Assembly (NCBI GenBank): GCA_041650255.1
Contig: JBAZLL010000014.1
Location: 1-12,679, forward strand
From: 1-14-0-10-45-29 sp041650255
GTDB taxonomy: Archaea; Micrarchaeota; Micrarchaeia; Anstonellales; Anstonellaceae
Length of the DNA: 12,679 nt
Reading direction: 5' to 3'
A program made the position numbers and the translations under genes. Positions 1-6,061 of the stretch are shown piece by piece. Position 1 is the stretch's first letter; each line of letters opens with the position of its first letter. The notes beneath the pieces were generated by a model. It was given only the letters and a program-made list of their open reading frames with translations. It did not search any database and had not been told where the DNA came from.

Positions 1-1800
1 TTGCAGCACAACCAGCGCTACAACCTTGTTTCATCCGGTGATGACAACTACAACTGGAAAGTGTCACTTATCTGGAAGAACCGAGACTGGTCATCAGCAA
101 CATCTTCAAACATCTCTGACTCACTACGTGAGATAGTTCTCTTTGATGAGGACACAATCAGCAGCAAGAAGATGATTGCAGGCGACGTGTACAACTTCCC
201 GAAGAAGAGCACAGCATTCAGGCTTACATTCAATGGGCTTGATTTGACTGATGCGGACTATGCGCAATTGGGAATTGAATCAGGGTCCTCAACAGACTCT
301 TACTCAGTATCAAACGCAACCAACTCCGCTGACTGCACAGACTCTGGAAACAAGATGTCATATACTGCAAAGCTGATTAAATTCAAATCAGACGGAAACA
401 ACTTTGGTGGCGGTGGATCTTCAGACCTGATGAGCAACTACAGGCTTGGTGAATTCTACTATGACCCAGTTGGAGGCAAAGCCAATGTTACAACTGCATA
501 TATTGGTGGAGCACAGGGCAACTTCAGTATTTCGCATGCAACTGACCGATACAACGGAACACAGGCATACAACTATCCGCGTGAATATGTGAACGTGACA
601 GTTACTGGCTGGGAACCGGCAATTTTGTACAGGCCATCTGGCTTTACCTGTTTCCTCAACACGAGCGTTGGGCTTTCAGGAACTGCCGTAACTGGTGCAG
701 CGAAATCAAAGAGCGGAACCCAAACTGTGTCATTTGACCCAGCAGGAACCGACTCAAGCGCGCCTGGCTTGCTGTACTTCAGCAACATCACCACAACCTC
801 TGGTCCATCCGGAGTAAACGGAACAATCTATTTCCAGGAAGACGCTGGCAAGAACGACACAACCTCGCACCCGCCAGTATTCGTCCAGATTCCGTTTATC
901 AACAGCACATCTGACTGGAGATTCAAGGGCACAGAGTCCTCGACATCCACAGTGTACTACCATGGAATCAGGGATGCGGCATCCGCATGGCAGGCCTATG
1001 AGCCGACTGTTATAACTGAGAGAGGAACAAAGATCACCTCAGTTGGAACAACCTCAATGGACATGTATGTTGCAAAGAAGATTGGACAACCAACCTTTAC
1101 CTTTGCATCCGAAGGTTCAAATTTAATTTCGAAATGCAATTCAACAGATGTTTGTGCTTCGACAATTTCTGCTTCAATATGGAATAAATATTCTCCATCT
1201 ACCATATCAAAAATTCAGCCAATCAATCACTGGTTTTTGGTGCAAATCAATCTTACAAATGGTTCACAAACATTTGCACAATCATTATCTTTATCTCAAG
1301 GTTGGAATCTTATTTCTTTTACTATCACTCCTGAGAATCCATCTTTAGCCTCTATCTTCTCCAGCATCTACTCAAATGTTGACTCAGTTTGGTATTATGA
1401 AAACAACGAATGGCAAAACTATGTTCCAGAAATAGGCGGGACACTCACAACAATTCAGCCAGGAAAAGCCTATTTTGTAAAAGCAAAAGAACCCGCTCTT
1501 CTAACTGTTTATGGAACATATCAAACTTCCAATCAAGATGGCTTAATGGGTGTTCCCCCTTTCAGCATAAATGTTTATCCAGGCTGGAATTTGCTTGGTG
1601 CTTACATAAGTTGGCAAACCACCGGTTTCCCAACTCCAAAAATAAACACCATAACTGGCAATTACATGTATTCAGCAATCTACACTCACGACTCTCTAAC
1701 AAAAAAAGTCAGCCCTGTTGATGGAGAAATGCAAATTCCAATAGGGAGCGGCTTCTGGCTCTACACCCCAATAAACGGCTCATATTCGCCGAGGACTTAG
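1..1800 (+). CDS. S-layer-like secreted glycoprotein, C-terminal part (5' end outside window)
   Basis: The frame is open from base 1, so the TTG there is probably not the start; 599 residues are visible. The sequence is rich in Ser, Thr, Asn and Gly, with about fifteen N-x-S/T sequons, as expected for an exported, glycosylated archaeal surface protein. Residues 1 to about 370 look like an S-layer-type beta-rich region ending near a TERGTKI motif. Residues 434-510 and 528-596 are two 'GWNL' modules (GWNLISF with VWYYENNEWQNY and PGKAYFVKA, then GWNLLGAY with GSGFWLYTP), a repeat type common at the ends of secreted surface proteins. No C-terminal membrane anchor is visible. Codon use changes near nt 1115: C-ending Asn, Asp and Tyr codons give way to AT-rich ones. 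The surface role is inferred from composition and modules; the exact S-layer family cannot be fixed without the N-terminus. Confidence 0.75.
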   Translation: MQHNQRYNLVSSGDDNYNWKVSLIWKNRDWSSATSSNISDSLREIVLFDEDTISSKKMIAGDVYNFPKKSTAFRLTFNGLDLTDADYAQLGIESGSSTDSYSVSNATNSADCTDSGNKMSYTAKLIKFKSDGNNFGGGGSSDLMSNYRLGEFYYDPVGGKANVTTAYIGGAQGNFSISHATDRYNGTQAYNYPREYVNVTVTGWEPAILYRPSGFTCFLNTSVGLSGTAVTGAAKSKSGTQTVSFDPAGTDSSAPGLLYFSNITTTSGPSGVNGTIYFQEDAGKNDTTSHPPVFVQIPFINSTSDWRFKGTESSTSTVYYHGIRDAASAWQAYEPTVITERGTKITSVGTTSMDMYVAKKIGQPTFTFASEGSNLISKCNSTDVCASTISASIWNKYSPSTISKIQPINHWFLVQINLTNGSQTFAQSLSLSQGWNLISFTITPENPSLASIFSSIYSNVDSVWYYENNEWQNYVPEIGGTLTTIQPGKAYFVKAKEPALLTVYGTYQTSNQDGLMGVPPFSINVYPGWNLLGAYISWQTTGFPTPKINTITGNYMYSAIYTHDSLTKKVSPVDGEMQIPIGSGFWLYTPINGSYSPRT

Positions 1801-1811
1801 AGGTTGTTAAA

Positions 1812-2615
1812 ATGAAATTTATCTCTATTTTTTTGTTATTTCTTTTTGCATCAATGCTTTATGCGCAGGTTCCGCCTCAATTTCCTTCAACCTTTTATGG
1901 AATTATTACTTCTGATGGAGGCTCTTTGGAAAATCAAACATTAAACGCATCAATCGGTGCAATATCCAAACAATCCATAGTACACTCATCAAACACTTAT
2001 TCATGCACTCCAAGTCAATGCAATTATTTTATCACAATCACAAAAGAATCGCAATACGCTTCCAACGAAGTCATATTTAGCATAAATGGATATGAGCTAA
2101 TCACAAAAGGCAATTATTCTTCAGGTACAATCACACGGCTTGATTTGATTGCTCCCGCATCAGCAGTTCCAACAATCACAACAACCACTCAATCAAGCAC
2201 GTCTTCTTCAAGCTCAGGCAGTTCTTCAAGTGGCGGTTCTAGCGGTGGCGGCTCAAGAAGTTCTTACATTGCTTCTGCTCCTGCAATTGTGCAAACGACC
2301 GAATCAACAGAACCGGTGCATGTGCAAGAAATAGAAACTCCAAAAATAATCCAGCAAACTCCTGTTGTTCAGCCTATTGTGCAACCCGAGCAAACTCAGC
2401 ATAAAACTTCTGCAATAATTTTAGAACCGCCCACAACTCAAACTCCTGTGCAAGAAAAAAAGCAATCCATTTTTCAGACCGCCAATGCATTATTAGAAAA
2501 TAATCCTAACAACCTTCTCATTGCAATCGCAATTCTTGCCTTTGTCGGTTTTGCAGGGGTTATTCTCGCAGTCGCACTTCTGGCAATATTTTATTTCAGA
2601 AAAAAAGGAAACTAA
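1812..2615 (+). CDS. Secreted, C-terminally membrane-anchored protein with Ser/Gly-rich linker
   Basis: A 267-residue protein with a clear signal peptide (residues 1-19, MKFISIFLLFLFASMLYAQ). A small beta-type domain follows at about 20-118, opening with FYGIITSDGG and holding a Cys pair (SCTPSQC). Residues 119-150 are a Ser/Thr/Gly linker, 155-225 a Pro/Gln/Thr-rich stalk, and 234-262 a hydrophobic membrane segment ending in RKK. The topology is outside domain, long stalk, membrane anchor, short basic inside tail. The FYG-x-IT-x-DG opening resembles small Ig-like domains seen in many archaeal envelope proteins, but no specific family is claimed. The start lies 11 bp after the preceding stop, with a GAGGT ribosome-binding sequence at 1800-1804. 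It is probably co-transcribed with the S-layer-like gene and shares the AT-rich codon use of that gene's 3' third. Its role may be envelope anchoring or adhesion. Confidence 0.75.
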   Translation: MKFISIFLLFLFASMLYAQVPPQFPSTFYGIITSDGGSLENQTLNASIGAISKQSIVHSSNTYSCTPSQCNYFITITKESQYASNEVIFSINGYELITKGNYSSGTITRLDLIAPASAVPTITTTTQSSTSSSSSGSSSSGGSSGGGSRSSYIASAPAIVQTTESTEPVHVQEIETPKIIQQTPVVQPIVQPEQTQHKTSAIILEPPTTQTPVQEKKQSIFQTANALLENNPNNLLIAIAILAFVGFAGVILAVALLAIFYFRKKGN

Positions 2616-2618
2616 TAT

Positions 2619-3569
2619 TCAAGCACTAATCTTTAGTGCCGCCTCAACATTTTTCAATTCAATTTTTGAGCGGTAAAAGAAGTATCCGATTATCAAAAAT
2701 GTTGCAATCGGGGTGGCATAGCTTGGCACATTCATTTCAAACACATCCGCAAGCATCACAATGCCCAAAAACAATATTGAATACATCGCGCCATTTTTGA
2801 GATATTTGTATTTTCTCACGGTTTCAATATTTCGTATGGTCATCTCCCTTACAACCAGTGCGCCAAGTCCGCTTCCAATCATTATGAGCGGTATTGACAT
2901 GGTGTAAGCAAAAGCCCCGATAACCCCGTCTATTGAAAATGTTGCGTCAATAGCCTCAAGATAAAATATTTTGCTCCAATCCCCCATTTCGCTTGAGCCT
3001 TTGCCTTCAAGCATTTCCTTTTCCCTCTCCGCCGCATTTTGCTTAAAGCCGTGTATTATGAAAAACGCGCTTGAGCCCACCACTGCGGCAAATGCAATCA
3101 TCGGGTCTTTTTGCAATGCAAACCAGGTTATTACTGCCAAAAGAATTGACACAACTGCATAGAACCATACTCCCTGTCTAAAAAAGAATTTCTCACTGCG
3201 CAATCCAAAATTTTTGGGCTCCAAAAAAAGCCAATGGAAAAAGAGGAACACCAAAAATATTCCTCCACTCATCAGAAGCATCGGCGCGCTTGCCTCAACC
3301 GCCCGTGCAACTTTTGGATCGTCGCTAAATGCGGACATCAACAAATCAATCGGTGAATATGCCGGATTCGCAATCCACAATATGAAAAGGGGCAGGGCAA
3401 GTCTCACTCCAAATACGGCAATAATCAGTCCGTATCGCAGGAACCATCTCTTTGCTTTATCCGACATCTTGGTAAGGACTTCTGCATTAATTACTGCATT
3501 GTCTATACTGCTTATTATCTCAAAGAGCGCAAGGCCGGCTATTGTGAGAATTATTGCGAACAATTCCAT
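2619..3569 (-). CDS. DUF475 family integral membrane protein (TerC-like)
   Basis: A 316-residue polytopic membrane protein with seven to nine likely membrane segments. The family is recognisable from two acidic intramembrane motifs: EIISSIDNAVINAEVL at residues 17-32 and YLEAIDATFSIDGVIGAF at 203-220. This duplicated arrangement of acidic residues in membrane helices is typical of DUF475 and the related TerC proteins, which are implicated in metal-ion handling, for example Mn2+ export linked to protein secretion. The transported substrate here is inference only. Length is normal for the family. The stop lies only 3 bp from the convergent stop at 2615. The ATG at 3569 has no good Shine-Dalgarno sequence, and AT-rich sequence at about 3590-3607 could be its promoter for a leaderless or near-leaderless mRNA. 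It is a single gene with no obvious operon partner. Confidence 0.85.
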   Translation of the reverse strand: MELFAIILTIAGLALFEIISSIDNAVINAEVLTKMSDKAKRWFLRYGLIIAVFGVRLALPLFILWIANPAYSPIDLLMSAFSDDPKVARAVEASAPMLLMSGGIFLVFLFFHWLFLEPKNFGLRSEKFFFRQGVWFYAVVSILLAVITWFALQKDPMIAFAAVVGSSAFFIIHGFKQNAAEREKEMLEGKGSSEMGDWSKIFYLEAIDATFSIDGVIGAFAYTMSIPLIMIGSGLGALVVREMTIRNIETVRKYKYLKNGAMYSILFLGIVMLADVFEMNVPSYATPIATFLIIGYFFYRSKIELKNVEAALKISA

Positions 3570-3631
3570 TTCTTACACTTTTCTTTTTTTGACATATTTC
3601 TTATTTTTTCTTTCAGATGAAAGGGTCCCGT

Positions 3632-3708
3632 CTGCCGGGATGGACAGCCAAAGGTTGTACAGCCTTTTGCGCCATGCGCAAAAAGGCGGGCAAACGAGCG
3701 CCAGCGAG
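3632..3708 (-). repeat. Hairpin-rich spacer downstream of tRNA-Gly(CCC) with partial tRNA 3' copy
   Basis: The spacer immediately 3' of the tRNA contains a strong hairpin. Its arms TTTTGCGC (3665-3672) and GCGCAAAA (3676-3683) close over a 3-nt loop and are extended by GCC/GGC around one bulged A. On the far side, CTGCCGGGAT (3632-3641) repeats the bases at 3714-3723 of the tRNA gene (acceptor end and T-arm). The A5 run at 3680-3684 gives a T5 tract on the tRNA strand and could help end tRNA transcription. No coding capacity is apparent. Confidence 0.5.
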
Positions 3709-3856
3709 TGCGCCTGCCGGGATTTGAACCCGGGTCTTAAGCTTTTTCCGAAAGATAAGGAAATTGCCTTTTCTTTTTCCGATAGAACGCTTTTTCTTTT
3801 TGCGAAAAGAAAAAGGGTCTTGGGAAGCTTACATCCTACCACTGGACTACAAGCGC
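3709..3856 (-). tRNA. tRNA-Gly(CCC) with 77-nt intron at 37/38
   Basis: The gene folds on the minus strand. The acceptor stem is GCGCTTG (3856-3850) with CAGGCGC (3716-3710) and discriminator A at 3709. The D stem is GTCC/GGAT. The anticodon stem is TAAGC (3831-3827) with GCTTA (3742-3738). The T arm is CCGGG-TTCAAAT-CCCGG (3733-3717). The anticodon loop is TTCCCAA, anticodon CCC at 3824-3822. An insertion, 3820 down to 3744, lies exactly between positions 37 and 38, the canonical archaeal intron site. Without it the tRNA is 71 nt, and no CCA is encoded. At the junction, exon TTCC (3826-3823) can pair with intron GGAA (3749-3746), leaving 3-nt bulges CAA and AAA on opposite sides, as expected for the splicing endonuclease. 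Confidence 0.93.
3744..3820 (-). other. tRNA intron containing a T5CT4 palindromic element
   Basis: This is the 77-nt intron of tRNA-Gly(CCC). It contains a perfect 11-bp hairpin with arms CTTTTTCTTTT (3790-3800) and AAAAGAAAAAG (3805-3815) over a 4-nt loop. A second pyrimidine block, CTTTTCTTTTT, lies at 3768-3778. The order of blocks matches the element at 9207-9273, and the match runs over the exon border into TTGGG. The helix on the intron side of the splice junction is weak (only GA with TC), so the motif is of the relaxed type. The U5CU4 tract in the transcript resembles an archaeal terminator, which is odd inside a tRNA gene. Confidence 0.8.
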
Positions 3857-3919
3857 ATAAGAACAAATGACTGGCTCCAATTGCAAATCATTTATTCTAT
3901 ATCCATTACTCGCAAAAGC

Positions 3920-3927
3920 AATATAAA
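3920..3927 (-). promoter_or_regulatory. Possible TATA box for tRNA-Gly(CCC)
   Basis: The minus-strand octamer TTTATATT is a good archaeal box A, but it lies about 65 bp from the mature tRNA 5' end and would give a leader of about 40 nt. A weaker AT-rich stretch at 3888-3904 is nearer. Which of them is used cannot be decided from sequence. Confidence 0.3.
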
Positions 3928-3964
3928 TCTCCGATTAAGGCTTTTGAAAATAAAAAAGAAGAAT

Positions 3965-4261
3965 TTACTGCAATTCAACAATCTTTAGCAATTCCTTTGA
4001 CAAGACAAAAATATTTGGCTCTCCCTTAATTGCTGTTAGCTCGTTTAGCAGTTTTTTCGGATCCTGTTTTTTATCAACAACACCGTTATTCGCCGCTCCT
4101 ATAATCGTCTTGCCAGCATATACTAGATATCTTCTGTTATTCTCTATGCCTATTCCAGTATATTTCTCTCCCTTCTCAATCAGCATTTTTCCAAAATTTC
4201 TCAAGCATCCTTTCGCCTGCTCTGCCGCTTTAATATTTTCTTTCAAATTAACAGCATTCAT
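3965..4261 (-). CDS. Small conserved-looking protein of unknown function
   Basis: A 98-residue protein with no family recognised. It looks real because a strong ribosome-binding sequence, GGGAGGGAG, sits a few bases before the ATG at 4261, and AT-rich sequence about 40 bp upstream (4300-4307) can serve as a TATA box. It has no signal peptide, membrane segment or Cys pair beyond a single Cys near residue 19. The pattern is a helical N-terminus (residues 3-30), a beta-rich middle (YTGIGIENNRRYLVYAGKTIIGAA, about 38-61) and a helical C-terminus, so a small cytoplasmic alpha/beta fold is likely. It is divergent from the Lrp-type regulator gene, with about 110 bp of shared upstream sequence holding inverted repeats, so it is a natural candidate target of that regulator. 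This is inference. Confidence 0.6.
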   Translation of the reverse strand: MNAVNLKENIKAAEQAKGCLRNFGKMLIEKGEKYTGIGIENNRRYLVYAGKTIIGAANNGVVDKKQDPKKLLNELTAIKGEPNIFVLSKELLKIVELQ

Positions 4262-4309
4262 ATTCTCCCTCCCTTAGTCTAATCAGCAAACTTTAGTATT
4301 TTAATTTTC

Positions 4310-4325
4310 TTTCCAAAAAATGGAA
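4310..4325. promoter_or_regulatory. Inverted repeat TTTCCA-N5-TGGAA, possible operator
   Basis: TTTCCA (4310-4315) and TGGAA (4321-4325) face each other over five A residues. The same half-site recurs at 4362-4376, 52 bp downstream, which is about five helical turns. The position between two divergent promoters suits an Lrp-family binding site. Confidence 0.4.
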
Positions 4326-4346
4326 TTTAATTGCAAAAACAATAAC

Positions 4347-4354
4347 ATTATAAG
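4347..4354 (+). promoter_or_regulatory. TATA box of the Lrp-family gene
   Basis: ATTATAAG is centred about 26 bp before the ATG at 4376, so transcription would begin at or next to that codon. This supports a leaderless mRNA and decides the start against the upstream ATG at 4361, which lies only 7 bp after the TATA box. Confidence 0.5.
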
Positions 4355-4361
4355 CATTAAA

Positions 4362-4376
4362 TGGAAAATATTTCCA
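4362..4376. promoter_or_regulatory. Inverted repeat TGGAAA-ATA-TTTCCA at transcription start
   Basis: The 6-bp arms are perfect around a 3-bp centre and end on the first base of the preferred ATG. A regulator bound here would cover the start site of the Lrp-type gene, so negative autoregulation is the obvious reading; this is inference. Confidence 0.45.
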
Positions 4377-4852
4377 TGTCAACCTCAACAGAGCGCAAAG
4401 ATATGGCAATACTGCAATTGCTAATAGACGACAGCTCTCTCACAAAAAAGCAAATCGCAAAAACATTAGGCATTCCCCTCACAACAGTTCATAACCGAAT
4501 CTCCCACCTGGAAAAGGACGGAATAATTGAAGGCTATCGCGCAAAGCCAAATTGGAAAAAGTTGGGCTTTGGCATAGCCGCCTTCATCAACATTACGATA
4601 AATTATTCCTCAAAAGGCTATTCTCAAGAGGATACCGCAAGAAAAATCTCCCAATTAGACGGCGTGGATTCAGTCTCAATAGTCGCGGGCACATACGACA
4701 TAGTCGCAAAGGTTAGAAAAAAAGACACCGACGAGCTAAACACCTTCATCATAAACAATTTAAGAAAAATTCCCGGAATAGACAAGACTACGACAGTTGT
4801 AATCCTAAAAGAATACGAAATGGAAAAGTTGAGAAAGGCATCAATAGATTAA
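4376..4852 (+). CDS. Lrp/AsnC family transcriptional regulator
   Basis: A protein of 158 residues from the preferred start (163 from ATG 4361). The N-terminal winged helix-turn-helix reads KKQIAKTLGIPLTTVHNRISHLEKDGIIEGYRA, with the usual IAxxLGIpxxTVxxRIxxLExxGII pattern. A linker leads to the C-terminal RAM/AsnC ligand-sensing domain, marked by VDSVSIVAGTYDIVAKVRKKD and IPGIDKTTTVVILKEY. Length and order of domains are normal for the family. Such proteins assemble as dimers to octamers and sense amino acids or related small molecules. The start at 4376 is chosen because of TATA spacing and because no ribosome-binding site precedes 4361. Nearby inverted repeats suggest autoregulation. The stop overlaps the convergent membrane-protein stop by 4 bp (TTAA at 4849-4852). 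The ligand and the targets are unknown. Confidence 0.88.
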   Translation: MSTSTERKDMAILQLLIDDSSLTKKQIAKTLGIPLTTVHNRISHLEKDGIIEGYRAKPNWKKLGFGIAAFINITINYSSKGYSQEDTARKISQLDGVDSVSIVAGTYDIVAKVRKKDTDELNTFIINNLRKIPGIDKTTTVVILKEYEMEKLRKASID

Positions 4853-5412
4853 GCAAACTGTTTCTTTGCCGTCTGCACAAAAAGCGCGCCAATTCCGCCA
4901 ATGAGTGCAGTATAAATCTGAAGCAATCCCATTGCCCCAAGCACCGCGATTGGAAGTATGGACAGCCACACCAGAGCAGACGCCGCACAAAACAAAAATG
5001 CCGACTTTAGCGCCGTTCCCCAGACAACCGCAAGCACACCCGAATTTTTCCTCTCAAAAACCATTTTCTTTATTGCAAGCACAAAGAGCGCATTTGCAAT
5101 CCAAATAAGCGGTGCAAGCAAAAATGCAGACGCCGCTAATCCGCCGAATATGACACCTGCGCAAATCACGCCGATGCTCGGCAACATTATAATCGGAAGC
5201 ATTTTCCATCCGCGCATATTGAGCGCCGCAAGCACCAGTGCCGCATTTACAACGCTTCCGACAAAAATTTGCGGATGCCCCATAAAGAACGGAACAAAAA
5301 ATGCAAGCATGCAATAAATTACAAACTCAACGTTCTCCCAAAGAGATGAAAACTCATATTCACGCATATTCAGGTATTGCCTTTTCTGAGAAAACAAATG
5401 GGTAAATTCCAT
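4849..5412 (-). CDS. Multi-pass membrane protein divergent from the [FeFe]-hydrogenase operon
   Basis: A protein of 187 residues from the ATG at 5412; a TTG at 5418 would add two. A polar N-terminus of about 25 residues is followed by five or six membrane helices. Visible marks include GHPQIFVGSVVNAALVLAAL, LPSIG, LIWIANALFVLAIK and GTALKSAFLF. From memory, this pattern matches small membrane proteins that databases often label 'iron hydrogenase' although they carry no H-cluster motif; the fold recalls vitamin-transporter S-components. It has no redox motif, so direct catalysis is unlikely. ATTATAAATCC at 5431-5441 is spaced for a leaderless start at 5412 and also lies upstream of the hydrogenase operon, so both are probably expressed together. 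The stop overlaps the convergent Lrp-type gene by 4 bp. A role as accessory or metal/cofactor supply protein is speculation. Confidence 0.65.
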   Translation of the reverse strand: MEFTHLFSQKRQYLNMREYEFSSLWENVEFVIYCMLAFFVPFFMGHPQIFVGSVVNAALVLAALNMRGWKMLPIIMLPSIGVICAGVIFGGLAASAFLLAPLIWIANALFVLAIKKMVFERKNSGVLAVVWGTALKSAFLFCAASALVWLSILPIAVLGAMGLLQIYTALIGGIGALFVQTAKKQFA

Positions 5413-5430
5413 GCTCAAGCAACAAATGCA

Positions 5431-5442
5431 GGATTTATAATA
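5431..5442. promoter_or_regulatory. Shared TATA region, bidirectional promoter of hydrogenase operon and membrane protein
   Basis: The near-symmetric GGATTTATAATA is the only good box A in the 64-bp gap. On the minus strand it is centred about 25 bp before the ATG at 5412. On the plus strand it predicts a start near 5463, giving a leader of roughly 14 nt to the ATG at 5477. Confidence 0.55.
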
Positions 5443-5476
5443 TGTATCGATGTTTTAGCCTCAAGGGTTTAAACAA

Positions 5477-6061
5477 ATGCCAAGAGAGATTTTGCTAAAC
5501 ATTTTGCATGAAGCGCAAAACAAGCACGGCTACTTGTCAGAGGACGTTCTAAAAGAATTAAGCGTCAGTCACAATATTCCAATCAGCCAGCTTTACAGCG
5601 TTGCCACATTTTACACAATGTTTCGGACAAAGCCGCAGGGAAAATATGTAATTCACATTTGCGGCTCGCCTTCCTGTGTGCTCAACAATGCAACGACACT
5701 TGCAAACTTTTTGCAAAAAGAGCTCAAAATAAAAATCGGCGAAACAACAAAGGACAATCTTTTCTCTTTATACAAAACATCCTGCATCGGCTGTTGCAAC
5801 GAGGCGCCTGCAATGCTAATCAACGCTCAGCCATATACAAAACTGACTGAAAAAAGCATAAGAGAAATTCTAAACAATCTCAAATCCTCTAAAAACAAAG
5901 TTTCAAAATCTGCAAATTCAAAACTCAAAAAATCCGCAGGCAAAAAAACAAAATCCGGCACATCCGCTTCAAAAAAATCAAAGCCTAAAAAGCCCGCAAA
6001 TAAAAAAATTAAGTCCAAAGCAAAAAAATTATTTGCAAAAAATAAGCACAGGGGAAAATAG
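5477..6061 (+). CDS. hydC: NuoE/HydC-type thioredoxin-fold [2Fe-2S] subunit with Lys-rich tail
   Basis: A 194-residue protein. Residues 1-135 are the 24-kDa subunit family (NuoE, HydC, HoxE). A helical N-terminus carries YSVATFYTMF at 40-49. The thioredoxin-like domain holds the four [2Fe-2S] ligands C62, C67 (CGSPSC), C103 and C107 (CIGCC). In HydABC-type hydrogenases this subunit docks onto the FMN subunit, and its cluster is thought to tune or relay electrons near the flavin. The last 58 residues (137-194) are almost only Lys, Ser, Ala, Asn and Gly, a basic disordered extension absent from ordinary NuoE. It is the first gene of a three-gene operon; the next gene starts on the base after this stop. 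No strong Shine-Dalgarno sequence precedes the ATG, in keeping with a short leader. Confidence 0.88.
   Translation: MPREILLNILHEAQNKHGYLSEDVLKELSVSHNIPISQLYSVATFYTMFRTKPQGKYVIHICGSPSCVLNNATTLANFLQKELKIKIGETTKDNLFSLYKTSCIGCCNEAPAMLINAQPYTKLTEKSIREILNNLKSSKNKVSKSANSKLKKSAGKKTKSGTSASKKSKPKKPANKKIKSKAKKLFAKNKHRGK

Noticed and set aside
3709..3856. tRNA-Gly(CCC) as a pseudogene broken by an insertion
   Set aside because: The insertion lies exactly at 37/38, all stems are intact and a bulge-helix-bulge-like junction can form, so a functional intron is the better reading.
3214..3870. Plus-strand open frame of 218 codons
   Set aside because: It runs antisense through the DUF475 gene and tRNA-Gly(CCC), with no ribosome-binding site and no domain pattern.
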